Positions 17,494 to 27,247 of a stretch of DNA of 64,000 bases are shown one piece after another (position 1 is the first letter of the stretch; every line of letters begins with the position of its first letter). A program made the translations under genes and the position numbers. This DNA comes from Neorhizobium huautlense. GTDB taxonomy: Bacteria > Pseudomonadota > Alphaproteobacteria > Rhizobiales > Rhizobiaceae. The stretch is from contig NZ_PVBM01000002.1 in NCBI RefSeq assembly GCF_002968575.1, positions 1 to 64,000 of the forward strand, in the 5' to 3' direction. The notes under the pieces were generated by a model. That model was not told where the DNA came from. It saw only the letters and a program-made list of their open reading frames with translations, and searched no databases.

Positions 17494-18051
17494 ATGGCTG
17501 CGCATCAATATCTCGTTTTTGAAACGGCAGGCGGTTTCTGCGGCATTGCGTGGAACGACAAGGGGATCACGCGCTTTCAGCTCCCCACGAAGGCGGCGGA
17601 GTCGACGGAACGGCTGTTTCTCCGTCGCATGCCGACGGCGAAGCCGGGACAACCGACGGTAAAAATCCAGGAAGCCGTGGAGGCGGTGAAGCGGTATTTT
17701 GCCGGCGAATCGGTGGATTTTTCGCGCTTCACGCTGGATCTCGACGATCAGGACGATTTATTCAGGGAAATTTATTCCGCCGCCCGGCGGGTGGGCTGGG
17801 GCCATACCACGACCTATGGCGCCATCGCCAAGGAATTGGGGGCAGGCCCGCAGGCTGCCCGGGATGTCGGCCAGGCAATGGCAAGGAACCCCGTGGCGCT
17901 GATCATTCCTTGCCATCGGGTGCTTGCCGCCGGCGGCAAGCTGGGCGGCTTCTCGGCGCCCGGAGGCGCAATGTCCAAAGCACGCATGCTCGAGCTGGAA
18001 GGCGTCAGGCTCGGCCCGCCGGAACCGGCCCAGCAATCGCTCGGCTTCTAG
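17494..18051 (+). CDS. ogt: Methylated-DNA--protein-cysteine methyltransferase
   Basis: A suicide enzyme that removes alkyl groups from O6-alkylguanine or O4-alkylthymine in DNA. The active site is IIPCHRVL, with the acceptor Cys at 140, followed by GGFSAPGGAMSKARMLELE. The helix-turn-helix part, TTTYGAIAKELGAGPQAARDVGQAMARNP, precedes it. Length 185. Start ATG 17494 follows TGGAGG by six bases; the frame is open further upstream but that part is not family-like. No Ada-type DNA-binding domain is fused, so it is the constitutive single-domain type. Confidence 0.95.
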   Translation: MAAHQYLVFETAGGFCGIAWNDKGITRFQLPTKAAESTERLFLRRMPTAKPGQPTVKIQEAVEAVKRYFAGESVDFSRFTLDLDDQDDLFREIYSAARRVGWGHTTTYGAIAKELGAGPQAARDVGQAMARNPVALIIPCHRVLAAGGKLGGFSAPGGAMSKARMLELEGVRLGPPEPAQQSLGF

Positions 18052-18178
18052 GCCCGGAACGCGTGTCTTCGCGGAAAGGGCGACCCGATGTTTAGGTCGC
18101 CTTTTCACTCGCGTCGGTTGACACAGAACAACCTGTTGCAAGGGCAGGCATGGCAGAAAGCGGGAAAGGAGGAAGGAG

Positions 18179-18685
18179 ATGCCTGCCGCCGCCGCCAAAC
18201 CCCAATTGAAAGAAATCACCGTCGAGGAATATGCCAAGCTCAGGAGCCTGATCGATAGGATCGGCGAAGAGCAGGCGATGAGAAAACGCGAAGACGATAC
18301 GTCGATCAAGGACGTCGTCGCTCACCGGGCCCATTGGATCGAACTGTTCCTTGGCTGGTATCGTGACGGCCAGACCGGGCAAAAGGTTGAAATTCCCGCG
18401 AAGGGCTACAAATGGTCCGAGCTCAAAACCTTCAATGCCGACCTGCGGGCAAGGCAGGCGGATCTCAGCTGGCTTGACGCACGGGCGTCACTGGAAGGCT
18501 CTCATCGGAGACTTCTCGACTTCATCGATCGTCACGACGACGATGATCTTTATGCCGGTCCAATGAAAGGCGGAAACAGCCCGTGGACGACAGGACGCTG
18601 GGCCGAGGCGGCGGGCCCGTCGCACTATAGATCGGCTGCGAAATGGATCCGCGCTTGCCTCCGGTCCGACCTGTCCGGAAACTGA
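18179..18685 (+). CDS. ClbS/DfsB-family four-helix bundle protein
   Basis: A 168-residue helical protein of the ClbS/DfsB (DinB-like) family. Evidence is the N-terminal helix KLRSLIDRIGEEQA, the SIKDVVAHRAHWIELFLGWY segment with its conserved His, the IPAKGYKWSELKTFNADL stretch, and the ending GPSHYRSAAKWIRACLR. ClbS itself hydrolyses the cyclopropane warhead of colibactin. Most relatives have no known role and no colibactin-like cluster is visible here. GGAAGGAG precedes the ATG. It follows ogt, another DNA-protection gene, by 127 bases. Confidence 0.88.
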   Translation: MPAAAAKPQLKEITVEEYAKLRSLIDRIGEEQAMRKREDDTSIKDVVAHRAHWIELFLGWYRDGQTGQKVEIPAKGYKWSELKTFNADLRARQADLSWLDARASLEGSHRRLLDFIDRHDDDDLYAGPMKGGNSPWTTGRWAEAAGPSHYRSAAKWIRACLRSDLSGN

Positions 18686-18818
18686 CCTTCAGCGCGAATG
18701 TTCATCGCACATGCCAAGCGCGTTTTTATCCCGCACCAGTGGACGAAAGAGGTTGCTCCAACTGAGCCGACGGTCGTCCGCTATCCGTCGGATTTGGATA
18801 CTGCCGGTTAAGCCGAAA

Positions 18819-20408
18819 TCATTCCCACTCGATCGTGCCGGGCGGCTTCGACGTCACGTCATAAACGACCCGGTTGATGCCGCGCACCTCGTTAATGATG
18901 CGGGTGGCCGTACGGCCGAGGAAGTTCATGTCGTAGGGATAGAAATCCGCCGTCATGCCGTCGACCGAGGTGACGGCGCGCAATGCGCAGACGAAGTCGT
19001 ACGTGCGATAGTCGCCCATCACGCCGACCGTCTGCACCGGCAGAAGTACGGCGAAAGCCTGCCAGATCGTGTCGTAGAGCCCGGCCTTGCGGATTTCGTC
19101 GAGATAGATCGCGTCCGCCTTGCGTAGGATGTCGAGCTTTTCGCGGGTCACGCCGCCGGGGCAGCGGATCGCAAGTCCCGGGCCCGGGAAGGGGTGGCGA
19201 CCGACGAAACGGTCCGGCAGGCCGAGTTCGCGGCCAAGCGCGCGGACCTCATCCTTGAAGAGTTCGCGGAGCGGCTCGACGAGCTTCATGTTCATGCGCT
19301 CAGGCAGGCCGCCGACATTGTGATGGCTCTTGATCGTTACGGACGGGCCGCCGGAGAAGGAGACACTTTCGATCACGTCCGGATAAAGCGTGCCCTGGGC
19401 GAGGAAGGTGGGTGCGCCCTTGCCGTCTTCGGCAATCTTGTTGGCTTCCGCTTCGAAAACCTCGATGAACAGACGACCGATCGTCTTGCGTTTCACTTCC
19501 GGATCAGAGACGCCGGCAAGCTCCGTCAGGAACAGGTCGGAGGCATCCACATGCACGAGCGGAATGTTGTAGTGGTCGCGGAACATCTTGACCACTTCCT
19601 CCGCCTCGTTGAGGCGCATCAGGCCGTGATCGACGAAGACGCAGGTGAGCTGGTCGCCGATCGCCTCGTGGATCAGCACTGCCGCGACCGAAGAATCGAC
19701 GCCGCCCGAGAGGCCGCAGAGCACGCGGCCGGAACCGACCTGTTCGCGGATCTTGCGGATCATTTCGGCGCGATAGGCCGCCATAGTCCAGTCCGACTTC
19801 AGCCCGACGATCTTGTGCACGAAGTTGGAAAGCAGCTTCGCACCGTCAGGCGTGTGCACCACTTCAGGATGGAACATGGTCGTGTAGTAATGGCGGCTCT
19901 CGTCGGCGGCGATCGCGAAAGGGGCATTTTCGGACGTTGCGATGACCTCGAAACCTTCGGGCAGCTTGGTGACGCGGTCGCCATGGCTCATCCAGACCGG
20001 ATAACGGTTACCCGTTTCCCAGAAACCATCGAAGAGCGGGCTCTGTGCCCTGATCTCCACGTCGGCGCGTCCGAACTCTGCTGCGTGACCGCCTTCCACC
20101 TCGCCGCCGAGCTGCAGGCAGAGCGTCTGCTGCCCGTAGCAGATGCCGAGGATCGGAACGCCGGCATCGAAAACCGCCTGCGGCGCACGCGGGCTGCCTT
20201 CCGAGGTCACGGAGGCCGGACCACCGGAAAAGATCACGCCCTTCGGCCGAAGCTTCTCGAACGCGGAGGCCGCGTTCTGGAACGGGTGGATTTCGCAGTA
20301 GACGCCGGATTCGCGGATGCGACGCGCGATAAGCTGCGTCACCTGGCTGCCGAAATCGATGATGAGGATGCTGTCGGGATGAGCTGCCAAGGTCGTGTTT
20401 TGGGTCAT
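18819..20408 (-). CDS. guaA: GMP synthase (glutamine-hydrolysing)
   Basis: Converts XMP, glutamine and ATP to GMP, the last step of guanine nucleotide synthesis. The class I amidotransferase domain fills about 1-205 with [20 protein letters not shown], the nucleophile in GICYGQQ (Cys 90) and FHPEVVHT. The ATP-pyrophosphatase P-loop SGGVDSS lies near 235, and the dimerisation domain ends with the usual PPGTIEWE. Length 529 is canonical. It is followed by 133 bases without a gene on its 3' side. No purine riboswitch is evident upstream. Confidence 0.98.
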   Translation of the reverse strand: MTQNTTLAAHPDSILIIDFGSQVTQLIARRIRESGVYCEIHPFQNAASAFEKLRPKGVIFSGGPASVTSEGSPRAPQAVFDAGVPILGICYGQQTLCLQLGGEVEGGHAAEFGRADVEIRAQSPLFDGFWETGNRYPVWMSHGDRVTKLPEGFEVIATSENAPFAIAADESRHYYTTMFHPEVVHTPDGAKLLSNFVHKIVGLKSDWTMAAYRAEMIRKIREQVGSGRVLCGLSGGVDSSVAAVLIHEAIGDQLTCVFVDHGLMRLNEAEEVVKMFRDHYNIPLVHVDASDLFLTELAGVSDPEVKRKTIGRLFIEVFEAEANKIAEDGKGAPTFLAQGTLYPDVIESVSFSGGPSVTIKSHHNVGGLPERMNMKLVEPLRELFKDEVRALGRELGLPDRFVGRHPFPGPGLAIRCPGGVTREKLDILRKADAIYLDEIRKAGLYDTIWQAFAVLLPVQTVGVMGDYRTYDFVCALRAVTSVDGMTADFYPYDMNFLGRTATRIINEVRGINRVVYDVTSKPPGTIEWE

Positions 20409-20447
20409 GGCGAGCCTTTAAAGAAAAGTTGTTTTTAACGCAACTGC

Positions 20448-21101
20448 TCAGAAGACCAATTTGCCATTCTCAAGCGCGTTAAAAAGGCCGTCCACCGCGT
20501 CCGCCAGCTTCACGTCGATCACGTGCAGATATTCCCTCCAGTCGTTGACGTGCTTGAGCTCTTCCTTTCCGTCCGAAATACCACGCAGGCCGATCAGGGG
20601 AATTGCGAAAAGCTGGCAGCAGCGCATCACTGCGAAGGTTTCCATATCCACCATGTCGGCTTCGATGATATCGTATGCGGCGCCGGAGACGACGTTGCCG
20701 CCCGTCGAAAGCGAGGCCTCCGGAATGCCGGGGATGCGCAAGAGGAGCGGCATGATCGCCGGGTGTTCGAGGAAAGGCGTTCTGCCTTTCTCGAAACCGA
20801 GCGGCGAGGCGTCCATGTCGCGATAGGCGACCGAGGAAACCTGGTAGATTTCGGTCTGCTCGAGACTGCGCGAACCGGCCGAGCCGAGCGAGACGATAAG
20901 ATCGGGCAGCTTGCCCGATGCCTCCAGCGTCGTCAGCGCATGGCTCAACACAACTGCGGCCTCGACAGGCCCGACGCCGGTCATCAGCGGTTTGATGCGG
21001 GATCGGAGCGCCGGGCCGTATTCGGCATCGACCGCCATGACGAAGAGAATGGATTTGCCACCGACGGCCGCCGGTTCGGCCATGGAAAGTGCGGTGATCA
21101 T
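20448..21101 (-). CDS. MTA/SAH nucleosidase-like phosphorylase-superfamily protein
   Basis: A 217-residue protein of the purine nucleoside phosphorylase / 5'-methylthioadenosine nucleosidase superfamily. It shows LFVMAVDAEYGPALR at the start, TGVGPVEAAVVLSHAL, SLGSAGSRS, GNVVSGAAYDI, DMETFAVMR with the catalytic Glu, and LRGISDGKEEL with the catalytic Asp. It likely cleaves MTA or S-adenosylhomocysteine to free adenine. The ATG overlaps the thioesterase stop by four bases. Shorter and more divergent than E. coli MtnN, so the exact nucleoside is uncertain. Confidence 0.85.
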   Translation of the reverse strand: MITALSMAEPAAVGGKSILFVMAVDAEYGPALRSRIKPLMTGVGPVEAAVVLSHALTTLEASGKLPDLIVSLGSAGSRSLEQTEIYQVSSVAYRDMDASPLGFEKGRTPFLEHPAIMPLLLRIPGIPEASLSTGGNVVSGAAYDIIEADMVDMETFAVMRCCQLFAIPLIGLRGISDGKEELKHVNDWREYLHVIDVKLADAVDGLFNALENGKLVF

Positions 21102-21547
21102 CCGATGATGTCCTCCCGGCCGCGGATCACCATCATGGTGCCCGTCATGGAAGCGATGAGTTTGGCGGGACCGTCTCCGATGGCATAGGCACGGCCATCC
21201 GCGACGATGATCGTGGATCCCGGCTTGGTGATCTCGCCGCGGAAGAGAAACCGTTCGCCGCGGCCCGGCGACAACAGGTTCACCTTGAATTCGATGGTCA
21301 GGATGGAGGCTTCCGGCTCGATCACCGTATAGGCGGCATAACTGCAGGCGGAATCAAGCGCGGCGGAGATGACGCCGGCATGCAGAAAGCCATGCTGCTG
21401 GGTGAGCTTCGCATCAAACGGCAGCTCGATCTCCACCATGGCCTGTTCGACGCGTGCCAACTCCGCCCCAAGCAGGCCCATGGCGCCCTGGCGTGCGAAG
21501 CTTTGCCTGACGCGTTGACGAAAATCGCCCGTATCTCTCCCGTCCAT
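21098..21547 (-). CDS. PaaI-family hotdog-fold thioesterase
   Basis: A 149-residue hotdog-fold thioesterase. The signature GFLHAGVISAALDSACSYAAY carries the conserved segment seen as HGG in PaaI, here HAG, and the strand TIEFKVNLLSPGRGERFLFRG follows. Acts on acyl-CoA thioesters in the cytoplasm; the acyl group is unknown. It is coupled by a four-base overlap to the nucleosidase. Both stand between guaA and tspO in the same direction. Confidence 0.87.
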   Translation of the reverse strand: MDGRDTGDFRQRVRQSFARQGAMGLLGAELARVEQAMVEIELPFDAKLTQQHGFLHAGVISAALDSACSYAAYTVIEPEASILTIEFKVNLLSPGRGERFLFRGEITKPGSTIIVADGRAYAIGDGPAKLIASMTGTMMVIRGREDIIG

Positions 21548-21618
21548 GTTTCATCCCTTTCGCAGCTGCGAAATTGGCATGGGCAAAAGTGTTCCGCAAG
21601 CGGGGGCCGTTGACGTCG

Positions 21619-22071
21619 TTAATTCAGGAGAACGATCGCGAGATTGAGCAACGTCGCGAAGCCGACCCAGAAGGCATAGGGGACAAATAGCCAGGCCGCC
21701 CAGCGGTTCGGCCGCCAGCTTGCGGCGATGAACAGCAGGATCGAGATCAGCAGCGGCACGATGATGACGAGACCAAGCATAGGGCTCTGCAGACCAAAGA
21801 AGGCGGGTGACCAGGCGAGGTTGAGGACGGCCTGAACGGCGAAGATCTGCAGGCGACGCCTGTTGTTTTCATCATACCAGGTGGCGGCAAGCGCCCCACC
21901 GATCATACCGTAAAGGACGGTCCAGACCGGACCGAAAATCCAGTTCGGGGGATTGAAGAAGGGCTTGTTCAGCGACTGGTACCATTCGCCGGGCTGGTTG
22001 CTGAGGCCACTCAGCGCGCCGATCGCCACGCTGGCCAGGATGAAGATGAAAAATATGAGGATCTTGTTCAT
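21619..22071 (-). CDS. tspO: TspO/MBR-family membrane protein
   Basis: A 150-residue five-helix inner-membrane protein, the bacterial homologue of the peripheral benzodiazepine receptor, which binds porphyrins and influences tetrapyrrole and stress responses. Typical features are WYQSLNKPFFNPPNWIFGPV (about 28-47), LNLAWSPAFFG with the conserved Trp, and PYAFWVGFATLLN at the end. I start at ATG 22071 (MNKILIFF); the longer frame to 22212 runs into the DUF1513 gene. It follows that operon in the same direction and might share its haem/iron context. Confidence 0.92.
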   Translation of the reverse strand: MNKILIFFIFILASVAIGALSGLSNQPGEWYQSLNKPFFNPPNWIFGPVWTVLYGMIGGALAATWYDENNRRRLQIFAVQAVLNLAWSPAFFGLQSPMLGLVIIVPLLISILLFIAASWRPNRWAAWLFVPYAFWVGFATLLNLAIVLLN

Positions 22072-22108
22072 GAGGCTGCAATTAGGGCGATGCGCCGACG
22101 GAAAAAGA

Positions 22109-23191
22109 TCACCCCAATCGAACGATATGCTGATCCCAGGCCACCTTGCTGCGGGTCTCGTTGAACTGGCCGTCATAGGAGGAAACGGCGATGCCGCTTG
22201 CTGCGGGGGCAACCCCGGCGGCGTCGCGGACCAGCTCTTCCTTCAGTACGGCCCCGGTTCTTGCGTCGAGAGTGACGGCCGCACCGACGACGGGGGACGT
22301 CATGCCGACGATGCCTTCGCGGCGGTTGACGGCGATCGCGCCGACATAGTTGCCAAGCCGGATGGTGGTCTCCTCCGGCAGCGAAACGAACGAGAGGTCC
22401 CCGCCTTCCGAGAACCAGCCGGCGAGTGGCGGCAGCGCATTGCGCGGGCCTTCCCACTGGCAGGCGAACCAGATGCGGCCATCCGCGCCGATATCGAGAT
22501 GCCGGGTCGAAAGCTGGCGGAGCGCGGGAGGCAGGCCGTGCCGCTGGACGAGCGCACCCGTCCCGGCATCGAGCAGGACCAGCGACGGTTCCATATGGTC
22601 GAGATTGAGCTTGGTGCGGCCGAAGTCCGGGTGGGTTTCGATGCCGCCATTGGCGATGATCAGGAGCGTGCCATCATCCGAGACGGTCATGTCATGCGTT
22701 CCGATACCGTGCGCGTCGAATTCGCCGATGCGGCGGAACTTGTCTCGCGCGTCGTAGACACCGATCATGCCGCGATTGCCGTCGAAATCGTTCTCGCTGG
22801 CGTAGAGCAGGGCGCCATTGGGCGAAAAGTGCCCGTGGCCGTAGAAATGCCGGCCTTCGGGCGAGGTGATGACGACCGGCTCCGTCTGCCTCGACAGATC
22901 GAAGACCATGGCGAATGTCCCGGGGCGCCGGGCAAATGCGACGGTACGGCCGGTGGCTGAGCTATGGGCCAAGCCATGGGCGCGAGCGGGTAGTGACGCT
23001 CGATCGATGATTTCGCCGCGCTCGGAAATCGTGGCGATGCCGAAGGAACCGTCAGATTCGCGAAAGCCCGCCGCATAGACCGCATCGGCCCGTTCCAGCG
23101 CCATCAGCGAGCGTGGCGAAAGCGAGGCGGTAAAAGATATACCCGCCGCCTTCAGGAAGCCGCGCCGGTCGATCGCCTCGCCGCGCCACAT
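22109..23191 (-). CDS. Tat-exported DUF1513 beta-propeller protein
   Basis: A 360-residue protein with a twin-arginine signal (DRRGFLKAAG at 8-17), so it is folded, and perhaps loaded with a cofactor, before export. The rest has repeated beta segments typical of a seven-bladed propeller (GHGHFSPNGALLYASEND, THDMTVSDDGTLLIIANGG, RHLDIGADGRIWFACQ). It is the last of four genes: imelysin, di-haem oxidoreductase, imelysin, DUF1513, with a five-base gap from the imelysin. DUF1513 has no proven activity; the neighbours point to periplasmic iron or other metal handling. Confidence 0.9.
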   Translation of the reverse strand: MWRGEAIDRRGFLKAAGISFTASLSPRSLMALERADAVYAAGFRESDGSFGIATISERGEIIDRASLPARAHGLAHSSATGRTVAFARRPGTFAMVFDLSRQTEPVVITSPEGRHFYGHGHFSPNGALLYASENDFDGNRGMIGVYDARDKFRRIGEFDAHGIGTHDMTVSDDGTLLIIANGGIETHPDFGRTKLNLDHMEPSLVLLDAGTGALVQRHGLPPALRQLSTRHLDIGADGRIWFACQWEGPRNALPPLAGWFSEGGDLSFVSLPEETTIRLGNYVGAIAVNRREGIVGMTSPVVGAAVTLDARTGAVLKEELVRDAAGVAPAASGIAVSSYDGQFNETRSKVAWDQHIVRLG

Positions 23192-23196
23192 GGCCG

Positions 23197-24300
23197 TCAG
23201 TCTCCATCCGAAAAGGAAAAGCCGGAGCCGAGGCCGATCGCGCCGCCATAACCCTCGCTCAGGCTGATAATCACCTCGCGACCCTGGAAGAGCAGCGTGT
23301 CGAGCTTTTCGCGCTCCTTTGGATCCTCCACCGCTCTTTCAAGGTCGGGCGTTACCTGCTCTGAAAGCTCCGCCATGGATTTGAGGAGAGCCTTTGTGGA
23401 GGCTAGGATCGGCCGGTCGGATTGCTTCAGGAGGTCCGCCATCCCGGACGCCTCCAGCAATGCCGCCAGCCCCTCGATATTGCCTTTGACGGAAGGCCAA
23501 GTCGTTTCGGAGCGCCAGAACAGCGCCTGTTTGGGGAATTTCGCCTTTTCCGGTCCCTTGTAGAAGGTCTCGATGCGTTGATCGCGCACGGTTTCGGCCC
23601 CGTGCACCAGGATGCCGAGGAGCGCTGTGGCCGCCTCGCCGCCGGTGCGGAAGACGGGATTGGAAGGCCCCGGTTGTTTCCAGGCTTCTTGAATGCCGTT
23701 CGGCGCATCCCAGATGCCGGAAATCTCCTCGGAAACATTGGTGATGTTGCCAGCGACGGCAGCGGCGTAGCGGCAGCGAAAGCCGTTCTTCTCCCTCGAA
23801 AGGGCCTCCGACCCGGTGCCGAAGAGGAGATATTCCAGGGCGCCGAAACCTTGCGTCGCGACGCTCTTCGTCGCAAGCGTGGCGGGATCGGTGGCCGTTT
23901 CATCCGATTTCGACAAGGTGCCCTGAACCTGCTTGAGGCCGGTGCTCTTGCGATCGGGATAAAACAGGATGCGTTCGAAGCGGTTCTGTTCGATGACAGG
24001 CCCGACCCGAATGATCTCTATGTGAGCCCAGCTTACCGCGGCGGCACGGAAGGCGCTCTTGGCAGAGTCGTGATTTGCCGCCGAAGGCGTCCCGCAGAGC
24101 GTCTTCACGACGGACGTCATCTTCTCCGCCGATCGATGGAAGGCGCTGTAGCCTGGCCGTATAAAGCCGTCCACGGCCGCCGTCATGACTTTGGAGACCT
24201 CCGCTTCCGGCAAATCGACCGATGGCGCGGGCTCGCCCGCCTGCGCAAAAGCCACCGCGGGAAGGAGCGAGATCAGGCCGGCGACGAGGATCATGCGCAT
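23197..24300 (-). CDS. Imelysin-family (M75) exported protein, second copy
   Basis: A 367-residue periplasmic protein with a signal peptide (hydrophobic 3-18, cleavage after AFA). The imelysin domain spans about 30-350 and includes FIRPGYSAFHRSAEKM, WAHIEIIRVGPVIEQNRFERI and GFGALEYLLFG, the position of the family GxHxxE motif; here the His is replaced (GFGALE), so this copy is degenerate at the presumed metal site. The ATG overlaps the stop of the di-haem gene by one base. EfeO and IrpA relatives bind iron and sometimes copper. This divergent copy may partner the first imelysin. Confidence 0.88.
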   Translation of the reverse strand: MRMILVAGLISLLPAVAFAQAGEPAPSVDLPEAEVSKVMTAAVDGFIRPGYSAFHRSAEKMTSVVKTLCGTPSAANHDSAKSAFRAAAVSWAHIEIIRVGPVIEQNRFERILFYPDRKSTGLKQVQGTLSKSDETATDPATLATKSVATQGFGALEYLLFGTGSEALSREKNGFRCRYAAAVAGNITNVSEEISGIWDAPNGIQEAWKQPGPSNPVFRTGGEAATALLGILVHGAETVRDQRIETFYKGPEKAKFPKQALFWRSETTWPSVKGNIEGLAALLEASGMADLLKQSDRPILASTKALLKSMAELSEQVTPDLERAVEDPKEREKLDTLLFQGREVIISLSEGYGGAIGLGSGFSFSDGD

Positions 24301-25838
24301 CAGAGCGACTCCAGGAATTTGACCAGCGCGGCGCGGCCGTCTTTGGAGAGCGAGGCGAATGCATCCCGGGCATTTTGCCCTTCTCCGCCGTGCCAGAGGA
24401 TGGCTTCCGTGAGGTTGCGGGCTCGCCCGTCATGCAGGAAGAAGGTGTGTTCGTTGACGGTTTCGGTCAGCCCGATGCCCCAAAGCGGCTGGGTGCGCCA
24501 CTCGCGGCCGTCGGCAACGCCGACCTGTTGCCCGTCGGCCAGACCTTCGCCCATGTCGTGCAGGAGGAAATCCGAATAGGGCCAGATCAGCTGGAAAGCA
24601 TGCGCCTTGTTGCCGGCATCGCGGCGGGTGACGAATTTCGGCGTATGACAGGCAGTGCAACCGGACTGGTAGAAAAGCTCCTTGCCCCTGAGTACGGTGG
24701 GGTCCGCGATATCGCGTCTTGCCGGCACCGCTAGATTCTCGGAATAGAAGGTGACGAGTTCCAGCACCGGATCCGGCGCTTCGACTGGTCCGAGCCTTTC
24801 CTGCACGCCGGTCGGCATCGCAAGGCATTCGGCTTCCGCCTTGGTGCAATCGCCATGATCGAAGGGTTTGTCCGGCGTTGAAATGCCAAGGTCGCCAGCA
24901 AAGGCTCCGGAACTCTGGTCCCGGACGGAGGCATTCTGGGCCTTGAAGCCGAAGCGGCCGAGTTTCAGGTCGCCCGTCTTGTGGTCGCGTGTCAGCGCAG
25001 GCTTGCCCGATATCCCGTCGCCATCCTTGTCGTCGGGATCGGCTTTGGCGAGGATATCCGCCTCATGGACCGCCTGGATGAGGCCCATGCCGATCATCGG
25101 AGGCGCCACGCGCGGCGATAGCGTCACGTCTCCTTCGAGCGGACCATGGCCGAGATCGACGGCGGAATAGGTGGGTTTGCGCAGTTGCACCACCTCCCCA
25201 TCACCAAGCGTTATCGGAATCTCCTCATAGGAAATCTGCATCCGGCCTTCCGATTTCAGGCCCGGCACCGCCAGATCCTGCAACTGCTCACCATAGGTCG
25301 CGTCGGGAAAATTGAGCTTTCGGATATCGGCGATCGCCTCGCGCTCGTCGTCCGTGCGGGCGGGGCGGGCAAGCCGGAGGAACATCGAAGTCGAATCCGC
25401 AGAGCCTTCGGGCGGATGCCCGCGTCCATCCTTCAGATGGCAGCTTTGGCATGCCCGGGCATTGAAGAGCGGCCCCAGGCCGTCGGAAGCCTGGGTCGAG
25501 GAGGGCGAGGAAACCCAGAGCTTCCGGAACAACGCGTTGCCGAGCTTGAACTTTTCTTCCTCGTCGAAATCGAGATTGACGGAAAAATGCGAAAAGGCGT
25601 CTCCGTTGACGAGCGCCCTGGTCGTCGCCGCGCCGCCCTGCATCGTCTCGAATTGCTCCGGCTTGGAAAAATCGGTTGCGGGCCGCGTGACGCTTTCCAC
25701 ACGTCTCTGATCCTTCGGATTGATATCCGTGCGTGATGTCGGAAAAAGCGTCTCACCGCCGATGGCCATCAGCGGCGCGAGAAGAAGAGCGCCCGAAACA
25801 AGCGGGAGCAGGAACAGCGAGGATATTGGCGCTCTCAT
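24300..25838 (-). CDS. Di-haem oxidoreductase, DUF1111 (putative thiol oxidoreductase)
   Basis: A 512-residue exported c-type cytochrome with an N-terminal signal (about 5-27) and two haem-binding CxxCH motifs: CQSCH at 130-134 and CTACH at about 392-396. Between them are VSPSS-rich and PPMIGMGLIQAVHEADILAKADPD segments usual for DUF1111 proteins, related to MauG / cytochrome c peroxidases. It should sit in the periplasm and carry electrons or oxidise a metal. It overlaps the downstream imelysin gene by one base and lies 50 bases after the first imelysin gene. Confidence 0.92.
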   Translation of the reverse strand: MRAPISSLFLLPLVSGALLLAPLMAIGGETLFPTSRTDINPKDQRRVESVTRPATDFSKPEQFETMQGGAATTRALVNGDAFSHFSVNLDFDEEEKFKLGNALFRKLWVSSPSSTQASDGLGPLFNARACQSCHLKDGRGHPPEGSADSTSMFLRLARPARTDDEREAIADIRKLNFPDATYGEQLQDLAVPGLKSEGRMQISYEEIPITLGDGEVVQLRKPTYSAVDLGHGPLEGDVTLSPRVAPPMIGMGLIQAVHEADILAKADPDDKDGDGISGKPALTRDHKTGDLKLGRFGFKAQNASVRDQSSGAFAGDLGISTPDKPFDHGDCTKAEAECLAMPTGVQERLGPVEAPDPVLELVTFYSENLAVPARRDIADPTVLRGKELFYQSGCTACHTPKFVTRRDAGNKAHAFQLIWPYSDFLLHDMGEGLADGQQVGVADGREWRTQPLWGIGLTETVNEHTFFLHDGRARNLTEAILWHGGEGQNARDAFASLSKDGRAALVKFLESL

Positions 25839-25888
25839 CGGTCATCGGGCCGCAAGCTCATCAAGCCGCGGCCCGCCTTTATTGGAAA

Positions 25889-27163
25889 TTACTTGAAAAC
25901 AGCGTCAGGATTATCAAGGCTGTCGGAACCTTCAAGCTCGATCTTGCCGAGATCCAGCGACGCAATGACGCGCTCGATCGTCTTGGTCTGATCGATCAGG
26001 CCATCGATCGCCTTCTGGACGACGGCATTACCCTTGACATTGTTCTCGCCGATCATCTGGTCATAGGCCTCGACCTTCTGGCCCCGATCAGCCATGGCGT
26101 TCATGGCGGCGAGCGTCGCATCGAGCTTGCTCTTCATCTCGGTGTCGAGCGCCTTGTCCTTGGCGACGACCAATTCCGAAACCGAGGGTCCCTTCAGCTT
26201 CGTGCCGTCGACCCGGAGATATTCGCCCGTATAGGCCGACTTGATGCCGATCGCGTCGTTGAGATGTGAGGCATAGGTATTGTCCGAGAAACAATCGTGT
26301 TCTTCTTCCGGATCGTGTAGCAGAAGGCCGAGTTTCATGCGTTCGCCGGCAAGTTCGCCGTAGGACAGCGAACCCATGCCGGTAAGGATCGCCGACAGCC
26401 CCGCCTTAGGGTCGCCTGTGACGTTCTTGGTGGCGTCGCCATCGGGAGCCCAGGCTTTCACCATGTCCTCGAGGTCGGTTACGAGCAGGGTCGATGCAGC
26501 CTTCAGGTAGGCGGCGCGGCGGTCGCAGTTTCCACCGGTGCAGTTGGCCTTGTCGTAGTCGGTAAAGGGGCGCTTGCCGGCTCCCGCGCCGGTGCCGTTC
26601 AGATCCTGTCCCCAGAGAAGGAACTCGATCGCGTGATAGCCGGTCGCGACATTCGCTTCGATCTCGCCGGCTTCGTGCAGGCTCTGAAGGGTCTCGGGCG
26701 TGATGTTGGTGACGTCGATCTCTTCGCCGTTGACCTTGATTTTCGGATTGGCGATGACATTGGCGGTGTAAAGCTCGTTCTCGTCGCTTTCCTTGCCGTA
26801 GGAGCCGTCGACATAATCGATGAGGCCTTCATCGAGCGGCCAGGCATTCACTTTGCCTTCCCATTCGTCGACAATGGGGTTGCCGAAGCGATAGGCTTCC
26901 GTCTGCTGATAAGGAACGCGCGCCGCAATCCAGGCGGCTTTGGCGGCCTTCAGCGTCTCGTCGCTCGGCTTTGTGATCAGTGCATCGATTGCAGCGTCGA
27001 GCTTCTTGGCCGTCGTCAGCGAGTCTTCGTATTTGGCATGCGCGAGCTCGGCATAATGCTTGAGGACGGCGGCGGCATCGGCGGCCTTTGCCGGCGTGAC
27101 GGTATAGGCCGCGGAGGCGGCAAAAAGCGCCAGCGCGGCGCTCAGAACGGTCTTGCGGATCAT
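25889..27163 (-). CDS. Imelysin-family (M75) exported protein, IrpA-like, first copy
   Basis: A 424-residue periplasmic protein with a signal peptide (hydrophobic 5-24, cleavage after AKA) and a complete imelysin domain containing TGYHAIEFLLWGQD, the GxHxxE motif thought to bind metal. Cysteines in CTGGNCDRR and HDCFSDN are also family features. IrpA-type proteins are induced by iron starvation and named as iron-regulated. It leads the operon; GAGAGGGACC gives the ribosome site, and an Irr-like box lies 85 bases upstream. Confidence 0.92.
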   Translation of the reverse strand: MIRKTVLSAALALFAASAAYTVTPAKAADAAAVLKHYAELAHAKYEDSLTTAKKLDAAIDALITKPSDETLKAAKAAWIAARVPYQQTEAYRFGNPIVDEWEGKVNAWPLDEGLIDYVDGSYGKESDENELYTANVIANPKIKVNGEEIDVTNITPETLQSLHEAGEIEANVATGYHAIEFLLWGQDLNGTGAGAGKRPFTDYDKANCTGGNCDRRAAYLKAASTLLVTDLEDMVKAWAPDGDATKNVTGDPKAGLSAILTGMGSLSYGELAGERMKLGLLLHDPEEEHDCFSDNTYASHLNDAIGIKSAYTGEYLRVDGTKLKGPSVSELVVAKDKALDTEMKSKLDATLAAMNAMADRGQKVEAYDQMIGENNVKGNAVVQKAIDGLIDQTKTIERVIASLDLGKIELEGSDSLDNPDAVFK

Positions 27164-27247
27164 GGTCCCTCTCCTTCAGCGGCCGAGGTTCCCTGGCCGC
27201 TCGATCGAGTTCTTCGCGCAAATGGAAACTGGTGTCAAACGATCTAG

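Noticed and set aside
19194-20438. 414-codon frame antisense to guaA
   Set aside because: guaA is certain on the other strand and this frame shows no known motif.
20409-20447. Purine riboswitch before guaA
   Set aside because: Only 39 bases separate guaA from the preceding gene and no aptamer-like fold is visible.
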